A stretch of DNA of 64,000 nt from Amycolatopsis sp. FDAARGOS 1241. GTDB lineage: Bacteria; Actinomycetota; Actinomycetes; Mycobacteriales; Pseudonocardiaceae. Below are positions 38,276-50,035 of this stretch, piece by piece. The notes beneath the pieces are model-generated. The model was not told the origin of the DNA and ran no database searches. It saw only the letters and a program-made list of their open reading frames with translations. The DNA is taken from NCBI RefSeq assembly GCF_016889705.1, contig NZ_CP069526.1, positions 3,410,001 through 3,474,000 of the forward strand, read 5' to 3'. The position numbers and the translations under genes are program-made. Position 1 is the stretch's first letter. The number at the start of each line of letters is the position of its first letter.

Positions 38276-38599
38276 TCAGTCGATGCGGAGCTCCGTCATG
38301 GGGCTCCAGCCCGCGCCCGGTGCGTCGAGGCTGACGATCTCGGGCGTGCGGGCGATGACGCCGGGCATCCACGCCATCGCCTTCGCGAAGTGCGCCGACG
38401 TCGCGTGCGCGCGGCCGGCGTCGGGGTCGGCGAACGCCTCGACCAGTACGAACTGGTGGGGCACGTCAACGCTGCGCGACCATTCGAAGAACAGGTTCCC
38501 CGGCTCGCGCCGGGTGGCGAGGGTGAACTCCTCGACGAGGCCGAGCCAGTCCTCGCTGCGCTCGGGCCGCACCGTGAACTTGACGACGATGAAGATCAT
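38276..38599 (-). CDS. Antibiotic biosynthesis monooxygenase family protein (putative quinol monooxygenase)
   Basis: A 107-residue dimeric ferredoxin-like protein. MIFIVVKFTVRPERSEDWL, then ATRREPGNLFFEWSRSVD and HQFVLVEAFADPDAGRAHAT are the ABM/YgiN pattern. Such small proteins oxidise quinols or protect from quinone stress. GCGGAGGACACC precedes ATG. Two adjacent GTGCCCGAA repeats (38621 and 38631) lie in its leader. It lies downstream of the prm/groEL operon on the same strand, but a long gap separates them. Confidence 0.82.
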   Translation of the reverse strand: MIFIVVKFTVRPERSEDWLGLVEEFTLATRREPGNLFFEWSRSVDVPHQFVLVEAFADPDAGRAHATSAHFAKAMAWMPGVIARTPEIVSLDAPGAGWSPMTELRID

Positions 38600-39066
38600 G
38601 GTGTCCTCCGCAAAGCCGCAGTGCCCGAACGTGCCCGAAGGTGGCCGTACGTCCTGTGACCGGGCGTGGGCCGGGCGCCGCGACCACCCGTACCCACGAC
38701 CAGCCGCGGCCCCCGGCGGGCGTCCCGCGCCGGGAACCGAGTCCGGGAACGCCGGGGCCGCGCGCCCCGGCTTGCCGATCGGCACTTGCCGTCCGGCTGC
38801 TCCGGCCGATCGCCGGTCAGATCGGCGTCCGGCCGGAACGGCCGCACCGGTTGCCGATCGCCACGACGTCCGGTGCTTCTGCCACGTTTCTTTCCCACAG
38901 CCCGGCAAAGTGTCGGACGATTGGCCACGTGCCCTTCCGCACCGGACCGCCGACTGCGGCAAGTGCCAGTCGACGTAGCCGAGTACCCCATCGGCCGGCC
39001 CATTGCCATTCGCGGCGGCAAGGTACCCGGGCGACTGAACGTTTGCCGGTCGAGGTCCAGAGCGCG
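38600..39066. other. Long intergenic region, no gene seen
   Basis: About 470 bases between the quinol monooxygenase and groEL terminator. I find no convincing coding frame. It contains an 11-base inverted pair GGCACTTGCCG (about 38781) and CGGCAAGTGCC (about 38957), and several GCCGATCG words. It may hold a promoter for the quinol monooxygenase. Confidence 0.4.
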
Positions 39067-39107
39067 GGCCGGCAGGAGCCACGCGAGGGGCACCTGCCGA
39101 CCCGGCC
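39067..39107 (-). terminator. Probable terminator of the prm/groEL operon
   Basis: GGCC plus CGGCAGG on one side pairs with CCTGCCG plus GGCC on the other, directly after the groEL stop codon. Loop of 16 bases; no T-tract. Confidence 0.5.
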
Positions 39108-39109
39108 AC

Positions 39110-41831
<2,722 letters not shown>

Positions 41832-41835
<4 letters not shown>

Positions 41836-42554
41836 GAGGGCACCTCTTCGGCCATCCGCGAGTAGCGGGTGTGCAGCAGCCCGCGGCACAGGCCCGCGTT
41901 GCCCTCGATGCTCACGCGCACGGCCTTGGCGAACCGCAGCCGGGCGGCGACGTTCTCCGCGGGGATCTCCGCACCGCTGTCCTCGAGCAGCAGCGGAGAG
42001 GCCGCGTCGATGGGCAGCCCCAGTTCGGCCCGCCGGCGCAGCAGGCTCTCGCGTTCGGGAGACTGCGGCACGTCGCCGAGCCGGCCCGCCGACAGCGCGT
42101 CGACCTGCCAGCCCTCGGCCACGAGCCTGCGCACCGCGCGCTCCAGGCACGCCAGGTGCGCCTTGCGGCGGAACGTGAGCCGCAGTTCGTCGAGCTCGCC
42201 GGTGGCCTGCGCGGGGAACGACCCGCTGAACCCGGACTCCGCCGCCACGCCCGCGTTGATCTCCTCGGCGGCGAAGTGGTCCTCCAGCACGATGTCGACC
42301 GTGTCGACGCTCGGCAGCGCCAGCACCGCGTCGTGCGCGTCGGCCACCATCAGGTAGGCGAAGTTGGGCGCGCAGAAGTACGTCGGCAGCCGCAGCCGCA
42401 CCGACACGGCGTGGCCGCGGTCGTCGTGCAGGCGGACCTGGACACCGGCCACGAAGCCGAGGTCCGTGATCGGCTCGTCGAGCTCGGGGTCGACGACCGT
42501 GGCGAGCGCGCGCCACACCCGGCTGGCCAGAGTTTCGGCCGTGGCGGCGGTCAT
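41832..42554 (-). CDS. DUF59/MIP18-type iron-sulfur assembly-like protein of the prm operon
   Basis: A 240-residue protein. The N-terminal domain (RALATVVDPELDEPITDLGF, then VSVRLRLPTYFCAPNFAYLM) has the MIP18/PaaD fold that assists iron-sulfur or metal insertion. The C-terminal part (AARLRFAKAVRVSIEGNAGL with a closing GLLHTRYSRMAEE) is not assignable. Homologous frames accompany prm/mim operons in other actinobacteria, so a role in metal loading of the hydroxylase or reductase is a fair guess. Overlaps both neighbours by 4 bases. Confidence 0.8.
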
Positions 42555-43558
42555 GCCGGAACCTTGGCGGCCGTCCCGGCGGTGACCTCGGCGGGCACCT
42601 CGATGTCGTAGAGCTCGGCGGCGTTGAGGCCGAGAATCTTCTTCTTCGCCTCGGTGGTCAGCGTGCCGTATTCGGCCTGCATGTCCTCGGGGATCTGGAA
42701 GTCCACGAACTTCTCGACGAGCCACTTCGGCTGCCAGATCGCGTAGTCGCTGGCGAAGGTGATGCGGCTCTCGTCGAGCCAGTACAGCAGCTCGCCGATG
42801 ATCTGCGCGAAGTAGCGCGGGCGCGTGTGGATGAACGGCATCGCGACCGCGAGTCCACCGTAGACGTTCGGCTCCTGCGTCGCGATCCAGCAGAAGTCCT
42901 CCAGCCGCGGCAAGCCCACGTGCTCGATGATGAAGTTCAGGTTCGGGAACGCGCTGGCCGCATCGTCGACGTCGGCCACGTCGAACGCGTCACGGTTGAG
43001 CGGGTAAATTGTCGGTCCCTTGTGGACGTGGATGTTGCGGATCCCCAGCTGTTCGCACTTCTCGAGGTACCGGTAGGCCCACGGGTCCGAGAGCTTCCAG
43101 CCCTTCGACTCACCCTTCCACTCGGCCGTGTAGAGCTTCACGCCCTTGAGGTTCCACCGCTGCGCGAGTGCTTCGAGCTTGGCCAGGCCGGCCTCGCCGT
43201 CACGCGGGTCGAACGCCCCGTTGACGATGAACTTGCCGGGGTTGTTCTCCGCGACCGCGCCGTCCTGCTCGGTGGTGTTGAACCCGTTGACGTAGAAGTC
43301 GGTGAGGTAGGTCGGCTGGAAGATGGCCTTGTCCACGTAGCCCGCCGTGAACAAGTCCTCGAGCAGCGTTTGCTCGGAGTACTTCCCGAACTTCTCCAGC
43401 GACCACAGCCATTCGGCCGGGCTGAGGTTGCGGTGGTAGTCGTAGAAGCACTCGATGAAGCCCTTGCCGTACCGGTTGGCCTGGTTGGCGGGACTGCCGT
43501 CCCAGAAGTGCACGTGGCTGTCGACGATGAAGTAACTCTCGCCGTCCTTGCGATACAT
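42551..43558 (-). CDS. Amidohydrolase-2 family protein of the prm operon
   Basis: A 335-residue TIM-barrel metal hydrolase. DSHVHFWDG is the first metal site, NIHVHKGPT the second His, FIIEHVG the third and FASDYAIW the catalytic Asp. It is a regular member of prm/mim operons, where its reaction is unclear; it may act on a ring or acyl product, or help the enzyme mature. It is preceded by a strong hairpin at 43593-43625 and coupled by ATGA to the DUF59 gene. Confidence 0.85.
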   Translation of the reverse strand: MYRKDGESYFIVDSHVHFWDGSPANQANRYGKGFIECFYDYHRNLSPAEWLWSLEKFGKYSEQTLLEDLFTAGYVDKAIFQPTYLTDFYVNGFNTTEQDGAVAENNPGKFIVNGAFDPRDGEAGLAKLEALAQRWNLKGVKLYTAEWKGESKGWKLSDPWAYRYLEKCEQLGIRNIHVHKGPTIYPLNRDAFDVADVDDAASAFPNLNFIIEHVGLPRLEDFCWIATQEPNVYGGLAVAMPFIHTRPRYFAQIIGELLYWLDESRITFASDYAIWQPKWLVEKFVDFQIPEDMQAEYGTLTTEAKKKILGLNAAELYDIEVPAEVTAGTAAKVPA

Positions 43559-43592
43559 GGGGATCCTCTCGTCGGGAAGCCGGCCGGGGCAG

Positions 43593-43625
43593 GGGCCGGA
43601 ACGGGGGAGCTCCCCGTTCCGGCCC
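43593..43625 (-). other. Strong intercistronic hairpin after prmD
   Basis: Arms GGGCCGGAAC and GTTCCGGCCC, then GGGG/CCCC around loop AGCT, with one bulged G. It lies 36 bases after the prmD stop and 34 before the amidohydrolase start. No T-tract follows, so it is more likely an RNA stability or attenuation element than a simple terminator. Confidence 0.65.
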
Positions 43626-43661
43626 GGCCCCCTCGGGCGCGAACCGGCTGTGATGCGCGGG

Positions 43662-44012
43662 CTACTCGACCGGTTCGAGATCGAAGTCGATGTACTCGGC
43701 CGCGTCTTCCGGGTTGGCGAAGAGGATGGTCTCGTCGTCGAGGTGGACCATGCGCCCGTAGTGGGTCGACATGATCTCCTCGAAGTCCGGCTGCCCGAAC
43801 TCGAACCCGATCGCCTCGGAGATCTCGTCCCAGCCGAAGACGATGCGGTTCTTGCCGTCGACTCGGATCATGGACGGGTACTCCGCCACCGTGACACCCG
43901 GCTTGCCGCGCATGACCTCAGCCACGACGTAGCCGTTCTGGTTGTTCATCAGAGTGACACCGCACATGTTCGAGGCGGTGCGGTCGACGGTGTACTGCTT
44001 GCTCGCGGTCAT
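43662..44012 (-). CDS. prmD: Propane monooxygenase coupling protein
   Basis: A 116-residue MmoB/DmpM effector protein ([20 protein letters not shown], then [20 protein letters not shown], ending [13 protein letters not shown]). Coupling proteins bind the hydroxylase and tune electron transfer and oxygen activation at the di-iron site. ATG overlaps the prmC stop by 4 bases (ATGA). Confidence 0.92.
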   Translation of the reverse strand: MTASKQYTVDRTASNMCGVTLMNNQNGYVVAEVMRGKPGVTVAEYPSMIRVDGKNRIVFGWDEISEAIGFEFGQPDFEEIMSTHYGRMVHLDDETILFANPEDAAEYIDFDLEPVE

Positions 44013-45112
44013 GAAAGCAGCCCCTTCGGCTCATCGAGGGAGAGTTCGGACAACAGGGTGCGCAGGCCGGTGACCGACGCGTCCCAGGACTCGGCGAAGG
44101 ACACGACCTTCTCCTGCGGCTGCGACCAGATCGGCTGCAGCGTGCGGGCGGCGGCCACGGACACAGGCACCCACTTCTCCAGCCACCCCGTGAGCACCTG
44201 CTTGTTGTGCGCGGAGTGGGCGGAATCGTTGGTGAGCAGGCTGAACAGGGCACGCGTGTACCCGCGGTCCCGCTCGTAGTCGTGCTCACCGGCCCCGACC
44301 AGCGTCGGCGTCACGTAGTCGCCGTTGCGGGCCGACACCTGCATCACCAGGTGGCTGCGGAACAGCACCCCGACGAGCGGCTCGAACACCACGTTGGCGG
44401 CGAACAGCGATTCGGCCCAGTCACCGATCGCGGTCAGGCGCTCCACGTTCTCGCGGACACCCTGCCACGCCGGGTCCTCGTGCCACACCGAACGATGCAC
44501 CGAGCCGTCGAAGTCGATCTCCGACTCGGTCAGGTCGAGGTTGTACAGCGCCAGGTCCTGGGCGAAGCGCAGCTTGTGCGCGGTGTTCACGGCGATCGCG
44601 TTGTTGATCATGTTCGTCGGAGCGGACCGCTGCTCCGAGCAGAACACGTGCATGCCCAGGCCGTGCTCGGCGTGCATCCAGGCACCCAGGTGGCGCTCGA
44701 CGAACTTGACCCAGCCCGGCGCCCAGTTGTGGTAGGCGCCGGCCTTCTTCGCGTTCTCGAGGTTGAGCTGGATCTGCCGGACGACGTTGGAGTTGTTCCG
44801 GTAGATCGTCTGTTCCCACTCCTCGTTCGGGTCGAGGAACTGGTGCCAGTCGGACGACTTGAGCTGCGTCCATTCCTTCGGGTAGCCGCCCGGACCGTTC
44901 GCGAAGCCGTAGATCCAGCCCTGCGAGAGGTGCCGTTCGGGGTCGGGCTGGACGTCGAAGGTCACGTCCTCGTACATCGTCGCGCGCAGCTTGCGCGGCT
45001 TGAAGTAGTTGTAGCTGCGGCTCTTCGAACTCGGGAAGTCCAGCAGCCCGGCTTCGGCGCCGGTGAATTCCGGCTTCGGGAAGCTCTGCTGGGGCTTTTC
45101 CGTACTGACCAT
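44009..45112 (-). CDS. prmC: Propane monooxygenase hydroxylase small subunit
   Basis: A 367-residue beta subunit of a soluble di-iron monooxygenase, with a ferritin-like helical fold without metal ligands. [20 protein letters not shown] and [20 protein letters not shown] are typical. It stabilises PrmA in the (alpha-beta)2 hydroxylase. The ATG at 45112 has GAGAGG 7 bases upstream; a GTG two codons earlier is less likely. It lies 57 bases after prmB. Confidence 0.92.
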   Translation of the reverse strand: MVSTEKPQQSFPKPEFTGAEAGLLDFPSSKSRSYNYFKPRKLRATMYEDVTFDVQPDPERHLSQGWIYGFANGPGGYPKEWTQLKSSDWHQFLDPNEEWEQTIYRNNSNVVRQIQLNLENAKKAGAYHNWAPGWVKFVERHLGAWMHAEHGLGMHVFCSEQRSAPTNMINNAIAVNTAHKLRFAQDLALYNLDLTESEIDFDGSVHRSVWHEDPAWQGVRENVERLTAIGDWAESLFAANVVFEPLVGVLFRSHLVMQVSARNGDYVTPTLVGAGEHDYERDRGYTRALFSLLTNDSAHSAHNKQVLTGWLEKWVPVSVAAARTLQPIWSQPQEKVVSFAESWDASVTGLRTLLSELSLDEPKGLLS

Positions 45113-45169
45113 GAGCACACCTCTCTGTGTGTGTGGTGGCCTGCTTCGGGTGGGATCGGTCGGGCGCGG

Positions 45170-46219
45170 TCAGTCCTGCGCGGCGGCCGTGATCGTGAAC
45201 TTGTCGTAGAAGACCTGATCGCCGGGCACGCCCATGCTTTCCAGCAGGGGCAGGGCCGCGTCGATCATCGGCGGCGGGCCGCACAGGTACACGTCGCAGT
45301 CGGCGAGGTTGTCCTCCCGCCGCTCGAGCACCTGGGTCACCAGACCCGTTTCGCCTTCGCCGTCACCCGGCCAGCCCTCCGGAGCGGAGTCCGACAGGCA
45401 CGGTACGAACCGGAACTTCGGCAGCTGCCGCGCGAGCTCCGCCATCTCTTCGAGGTGGAAGAGGTCCCGCTCGGTGCGGGCGCCGTAGTAGTACACGACC
45501 TCCCGCTCGTTGCCGCTGTCCGCCATCTGCTGCAGCAGCGACAGGATGGGGGACATCCCGGCCCCGCCGCCCACGAACACCAGCCGCCGATCGGAGCTGA
45601 CCCGCAGCGTGAACGTGCCGTACGGCCCGGTCACCTCCAGCGGGTCGCCGGCGGAGAGGGATCCCTCGAGCAGCCCGGAGAACTTGCCACCGGGGTAGCG
45701 CTTGATGATGAACTCGAGGACCCCGTCGGCCACGGACGTGTTGGCCATCGAGAACGACCGGTGTTCCTCCGTGCCCGGGATCTTGATGTCCACGTACTGC
45801 CCGGGGTGGAACCTGATCCCGGCGTCGTCGTCCAGCTTGAGCCGGACGAGTGAGATGTCGTGGGTCAGGTCGGTGATCGACTCCACCGTGGTTCCCGCCG
45901 TGACGACCGGCAGGCCGGACCGGATCATGTCCTCGTCGTAGTTGGTCAGCTCGATCTCGAGGTCGGAGTACGCGTGCCCTCGGCAGAGCAGCACGAATCC
46001 TTCCTCGCTCTCGTAGTCGGCCAGCGCGAACGTGGAGTACCGGTCCATCTGCAGGTCACCCTCGAGCAAGAAGGACTTGCACGCCGAGCACTGCCCCTCC
46101 TTGCAGCCGTGCATGAGCATGACGCCCTGCCGGAAGGCCGCATCGAGGATCGTCTCGTCCTCGTCGGCCTCGATGTCGATGCCGACGGGTTCGAACCGGA
46201 TGTTGTGCTTGTCGCCCAT
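45170..46219 (-). CDS. prmB: Propane monooxygenase reductase
   Basis: A 349-residue NADH reductase. The N-terminal [2Fe-2S] ferredoxin domain uses Cys39, Cys44, Cys47 (CKEGQCSAC) and Cys79. The FAD domain has RSFSMANT and the NAD domain GGGAGMSPILSLL and CDVYLCGPPPM. It delivers electrons from NADH to the PrmA di-iron centre. The start lies 28 bases downstream of a very strong hairpin. Confidence 0.94.
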   Translation of the reverse strand: MGDKHNIRFEPVGIDIEADEDETILDAAFRQGVMLMHGCKEGQCSACKSFLLEGDLQMDRYSTFALADYESEEGFVLLCRGHAYSDLEIELTNYDEDMIRSGLPVVTAGTTVESITDLTHDISLVRLKLDDDAGIRFHPGQYVDIKIPGTEEHRSFSMANTSVADGVLEFIIKRYPGGKFSGLLEGSLSAGDPLEVTGPYGTFTLRVSSDRRLVFVGGGAGMSPILSLLQQMADSGNEREVVYYYGARTERDLFHLEEMAELARQLPKFRFVPCLSDSAPEGWPGDGEGETGLVTQVLERREDNLADCDVYLCGPPPMIDAALPLLESMGVPGDQVFYDKFTITAAAQD

Positions 46220-46246
46220 GGACGCCGCTCCTGGGGGATGGGGGCA

Positions 46247-46288
46247 CCCGCCGGGGCACCCGGGATCGAACCCGGGAACCCCGGCGGG
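46247..46288 (-). other. Very strong intercistronic hairpin between prmA and prmB
   Basis: CCCGCCGGGG pairs with CCCCGGCGGG, then a 2-base internal loop, then CCCGGG with CCCGGG, closed by a 6-base loop. Sixteen GC-only base pairs, 20 bases after the prmA stop. No T-tract. It could stabilise the prmA message or reduce expression of prmB. Confidence 0.75.
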
Positions 46289-46308
46289 AGCCGTTTCGGG
46301 GTGCGGCC

Positions 46309-47946
46309 TCAGGCCACCGTGACGTTCGGGTTCGCCTTGTACGCGGCGATGTGCGCCTCGCGCTCGGCGTCCGACATCTTGTTGAGCGCGATGTTCGGGC
46401 TGCCGAAGGTGATCCCGCGGACGTCGTTGAGCGTCCACAGCTTCTTCGGGTCGTCGAGGTCGAGGTGCGGCTGCGGGATGAGGGTCTTCCCGTCGTCGCG
46501 GACGTAGCCGAGGTCGGAGATGATGTCGGCGAGGTCCATGCCGTCGTAGAGCGTCTCCCACTCGCGCTTACCCGTGAGCCGGCCCATGTTCGGGGTCTCG
46601 CGGCCCTCGTACTCGCCGCGGAACGCCGTGGTGTCGGTCCACGCGCAGGTCTCCGAGCAGTAGGTGCGCCACTGCCCGTCGACCTTCTCGGTCACCATGT
46701 CCTCGCGGATCAGGGCGGGGACCATGCAGGTCCAGCAGCGGTGCGGGTACTCGTAGCCCACGTTCTCGAACGCGATCGGCTTGTTCTTGCCGGGGTAGCG
46801 AAGGCGGTTGTACGCCTCCCACCACTTGCCGAACTGGTTGTACCAGCCCGGGTACTTCGACTCGAACCACTCGAAGTCGGCGTCGGTCATCGGGTCGATG
46901 CGCCAGTAGTTCACCGGCCACCCGGTGGCGAAGAACTGCGCCACGCGGTGCACGTAGTGCTTGTTGATGATCCGGTTCCACGCCTCTTCGACGAGGTCGT
47001 GGGGGATCTTCAGGCCGTACTTCTCGAGTGGGATGAGGTAGCTGCGGTAGTAGTCGTCGTAGATCCACCGCCGCCACATCTCGGCGTAGCTGTCGCGGTC
47101 CTTGCGGCGGTCCTTCGTGCCGTACTCGATGAAGGTGCCGATGGCCGCGTCGACCACGCAGTGGTTGTTCCACCAGGCGTAGCGCAGGTCGCGCTCGAGC
47201 AGCTGCCGGTTGTCCTCGTCCGCCAGTGCCATCAGCAGGATGGAGTAGCCGTTGCTGATGTGGCGGGATTCGTCGGACTGCACGGAGTGGAACACCGTCG
47301 GCAGCAGGTAGTCGCCGTTGGCCGCCGCCTCCGACGGCATCGCGACGAACAGGGTGTTCGTGAACGCGGTCTCGGCCACCACCGTGAGGTAGATGTTGGC
47401 CGCGGTGATCGCGTCACCGGTGATGAAGCCCTCGCCGAACTGCCGGCCGATGGTACCGGCGTAGTTGTTCGAGAACGCCTTCTCGGTGATGTCGAACCCG
47501 GCGGGGTCGATGTAGTGGTTCATGTAGAGGCGCTTGAGGTTCATCTGGATCGTCGAGTGCCGGACCTCGTCGATCATCTGCACCGCGAGGCCGTTGTGCA
47601 CCTCGGGGTTCGGCACCGCGTCGATGGCCATCGGCATCGCGCGGGCCGCGGAGATCTCCGGGAACGGGATGATGGACAGGAACAGCTTCTGCCACTCCAT
47701 CCAGCGTTCCTGGACCTGGCGGAACATGTTGCCGCGGATGGCGCCGTCCATGGCGCCGAACACGCGGTTGTCCTTTTCCTCCTCCATCGGGAAGTAGGAC
47801 CGGAGGATCTGCTTCAGCGGGTCCTTCTTGGGAGCCTTGTCGAACTTGTAGTCGGTCCCGAAGCGCTTCGCGGGGGTCGCGAAGGTCGGTTCCCACGACA
47901 GTTCCGTGATCTTCTTGTGGGCCTTGCTCAGACTTTGTCGACTCAC
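46309..47946 (-). CDS. prmA: Propane monooxygenase hydroxylase large subunit
   Basis: A 545-residue catalytic subunit. The di-iron ligands can be placed as Glu97, Glu127, His130 (DEVRH), and Glu192, Glu226, His229 (DESRH), with spacings 30/3 and 34/3, identical to methane monooxygenase. It belongs to the propane/acetone/tetrahydrofuran monooxygenase group (PrmA, MimA, ThmA), so substrates may be propane, acetone, phenol or cyclic ethers. GTG at 47946 follows GGTGGAGG; an earlier in-frame GTG would add five residues. First gene of the operon. Confidence 0.94.
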   Translation of the reverse strand: MSRQSLSKAHKKITELSWEPTFATPAKRFGTDYKFDKAPKKDPLKQILRSYFPMEEEKDNRVFGAMDGAIRGNMFRQVQERWMEWQKLFLSIIPFPEISAARAMPMAIDAVPNPEVHNGLAVQMIDEVRHSTIQMNLKRLYMNHYIDPAGFDITEKAFSNNYAGTIGRQFGEGFITGDAITAANIYLTVVAETAFTNTLFVAMPSEAAANGDYLLPTVFHSVQSDESRHISNGYSILLMALADEDNRQLLERDLRYAWWNNHCVVDAAIGTFIEYGTKDRRKDRDSYAEMWRRWIYDDYYRSYLIPLEKYGLKIPHDLVEEAWNRIINKHYVHRVAQFFATGWPVNYWRIDPMTDADFEWFESKYPGWYNQFGKWWEAYNRLRYPGKNKPIAFENVGYEYPHRCWTCMVPALIREDMVTEKVDGQWRTYCSETCAWTDTTAFRGEYEGRETPNMGRLTGKREWETLYDGMDLADIISDLGYVRDDGKTLIPQPHLDLDDPKKLWTLNDVRGITFGSPNIALNKMSDAEREAHIAAYKANPNVTVA

Positions 47947-48115
47947 GCCGTGTACCTCCACCTGATCGGTCGTCGGCAGTTCCTGGCTCGGCTCGGTTCG
48001 CGCTACTCGCGGGTGGTGATCCGGGGCCGGGCCGCCTGCTCGCCGGGCTCCGGATGCAGCTCGCACGTCGCCGTCCGGACGGAGGAGATGACACCCTGCG
48101 CACCCTGTGACGGTG

Positions 48116-48130
48116 GTCTCAATTTGAGAC
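48116..48130. promoter_or_regulatory. Operator dyad in the prm divergent region
   Basis: GTCTCAATTTGAGAC, a perfect 7+7 inverted repeat with one central base. It is 170 bases before prmA and about 93 before the activator. It is the most AT-rich part of the region and the best candidate for the activator binding site. Confidence 0.65.
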
Positions 48131-48160
48131 AGGCAGTGGTCAGCGGTGCCGTTATGGTGA

Positions 48161-48184
48161 CCGGTACACGACGTCGTGTGCCGG
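48161..48184. promoter_or_regulatory. Second dyad in the prm divergent region
   Basis: Core CACGACGTCGTG flanked by CCGG on both sides, 24 bases with one mismatched pair. It ends 38 bases before the activator TTG start, where autoregulation could act. Confidence 0.45.
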
Positions 48185-48222
48185 CCGGGGCGCACGGCGC
48201 CCTACTGCCGGGAGGTGAGGCT

Positions 48223-50004
48223 TTGACCGACGCAGGCGCCTCCATTTCGTCGCCGGACGAGCTGGCGACGGCCAGGGAGCGGTTCCTGACCACCGAAGAG
48301 GTCGACGCGGCGAGCGTCCGCAAGACGATCCTCGCGTCGTGGTGGCGGTCGCGAACGCACCAGGTGGCGGCAGACCACGTCAGAACGCCGTACGTCGCGG
48401 ACCCGAACCTCGAGACCCCGCTGCTGCAGAGCGCCGGCGCGGTGCTCGACGCGCTCGAGGACAAGCTCAGCGACCTCGCGGTGAGCGTGATCCTCACCGA
48501 CGACCAGGCGCTCGTGCTGGACCGGCGGACGGAGGACCGGCCGCTGGAACGCTACCTCGACGGGGTGCAGCTCGCCCCCGGGTTCAGCTACGCCGAGGAG
48601 TTCGTCGGCACGAACGGCATCGGCACGGCACTCGAAGGGCGGCAGGCGACCGCGGTGTTCGGGCACGAGCACTACGCCGAGAACCTGGACACGCTCGCGT
48701 GCGCCGGTGTGCCGATCCGCCACCCGGTCTCCGGGCAGGTCCTGGGCCTGCTCGACCTCACGTGCTGGCGCAAGGACGCCGGCCCGCTGCTGCTGGCGCT
48801 GGCGAAGGCGACCGCGCACGACATCGAGACCGAGCTGATGAACCAGGTCGGCCTGCGGGAGCTGAGCCTGTTCTCGGCGTACCTGCGCGCGTGCCGGCGC
48901 GGGCAGGGCATCGTGCTCGCGGTCAACAACGACCTCGTGATGCTCAACGACCACGCCCGCCAGCTGCTGGTGCCCGAGGACCAGGCCGCGCTGCTGGCCA
49001 GGGCGGTCGAGGCGCTGAGTTCGCAGTCGGACCGGTCCCTGTCGATGGACCTGCCGAGCGGCGCCCGCGCGCGCCTGTCGTACACGCCGGTCTCCAGCGA
49101 CGTCGGACCGGCCGGCGGCGTCGTGCGCGCCCGGCTGCTGCGCGAACCCGAGGTCGTCGCCGCGCGGGTGGACACGCGCCAGCCGGTGCTGCCCGGCATC
49201 GTCGGCACCGGGGCGCTGTGGGCGCGGGCGTGCCACTCCGTCGGGCGGTTCGCGCGCGACCGGAAGTGGACCGTGCTCGAGGGCGAACCCGGCAGCGGCA
49301 AGCTCGCCGTCGCGCGGGCCGCGCACTCGGGTGCCACGGCGAGCGCGCCGTGCGAGGTCGTGGAGCTGGCGGGCACCGGCCCGGGGGAGTGGGAGAGCTC
49401 GGTGCGGCGGGCGCTGCGCGAAGGCCCGGGCACGGTCGTGTTCCGGCACCTGGACAAGCTCTCGCGCGAGCAACAGCGCGAGCTGGCCGCAGTGCTCGAC
49501 GAAGCCCGGCTGGACGCGCGCGTGTGGGGTGTCGCGACCGTGGCCGTGGGCGAGCAGGACGGCCTCGACGCCGACCTGATGCGCCACTTCCCGACGTCGG
49601 TCACAGTGCCGCCGCTGCGCCACCACATCGAGGACGTGCGGGCGCTCGTGCCGTTCCTGCTCGCGCAGCTCGGCAAGGGCCCGCTGCTGCACTGTTCGCC
49701 GGCCGCGCTGCAGCTGCTGCTGCGCGCGGAGTGGCCGGGCAACATCGCCGAGCTGCGGCAGGTGCTGCGCAAGGTCGTGCACAGGCGCCGCGCCGGCGTG
49801 ATCGAGCCGGAGGACCTGCCGCCCGAGTGCCGGACGGTCGTGAAGCGCGTGCTGAACCCGTTGGAGTCTCTGGAGCGCGACGCGATCGTGCGCAGCCTGC
49901 TGGACGCCGACGGCAACAAGTCCCGCGCCGCCCACTCCCTCGGGATGTCCCGGGCGACGATCTACCGCAAGATCCGGGACTACGGCATCGACATCCCGTC
50001 GTGA
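48223..50004 (+). CDS. Fis-type activator of the prm operon (MimR/AcoR-like)
   Basis: A 593-residue regulator with a GAF-like sensor (about 60-210: YAEEFVGTNGIGTALEGR), a remnant AAA+ domain, and a C-terminal Fis helix-turn-helix (NKSRAAHSLGMSRATIYRKI). The Walker A reads GEPGSGKL at 354-361, with Leu in place of Ser/Thr, and no GAFTGA sigma-54 contact loop is present. Actinobacteria lack sigma-54, so it must act on a sigma-70 holoenzyme. MimR of mycobacteria, which activates the acetone-inducible mim operon, is the model. TTG start after GGGAGGTGAGG; ATG at 48154 is an alternative. Confidence 0.87.
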   Translation: MTDAGASISSPDELATARERFLTTEEVDAASVRKTILASWWRSRTHQVAADHVRTPYVADPNLETPLLQSAGAVLDALEDKLSDLAVSVILTDDQALVLDRRTEDRPLERYLDGVQLAPGFSYAEEFVGTNGIGTALEGRQATAVFGHEHYAENLDTLACAGVPIRHPVSGQVLGLLDLTCWRKDAGPLLLALAKATAHDIETELMNQVGLRELSLFSAYLRACRRGQGIVLAVNNDLVMLNDHARQLLVPEDQAALLARAVEALSSQSDRSLSMDLPSGARARLSYTPVSSDVGPAGGVVRARLLREPEVVAARVDTRQPVLPGIVGTGALWARACHSVGRFARDRKWTVLEGEPGSGKLAVARAAHSGATASAPCEVVELAGTGPGEWESSVRRALREGPGTVVFRHLDKLSREQQRELAAVLDEARLDARVWGVATVAVGEQDGLDADLMRHFPTSVTVPPLRHHIEDVRALVPFLLAQLGKGPLLHCSPAALQLLLRAEWPGNIAELRQVLRKVVHRRRAGVIEPEDLPPECRTVVKRVLNPLESLERDAIVRSLLDADGNKSRAAHSLGMSRATIYRKIRDYGIDIPS

Positions 50005-50035
50005 TCGGCTCGAGGAGTCCCCGGGAGGACGGCGC

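Noticed and set aside
46247..46288. tRNA gene on the minus strand between prmA and prmB
   Set aside because: The sequence CCGGG-TTCGATC-CCGGG looks like a T-arm, but no anticodon arm, D-arm or matching acceptor strand lies upstream; the whole element is one long hairpin.
46351..48222. Rightward frame in front of the prm activator
   Set aside because: It is antisense to prmA; the activator begins at TTG 48223 (or ATG 48154).
48061..48222. Sigma-54 promoter between prmA and its activator
   Set aside because: No GG-N10-GC pair in a sensible place was found, actinobacteria lack sigma-54, and the activator has no GAFTGA loop.
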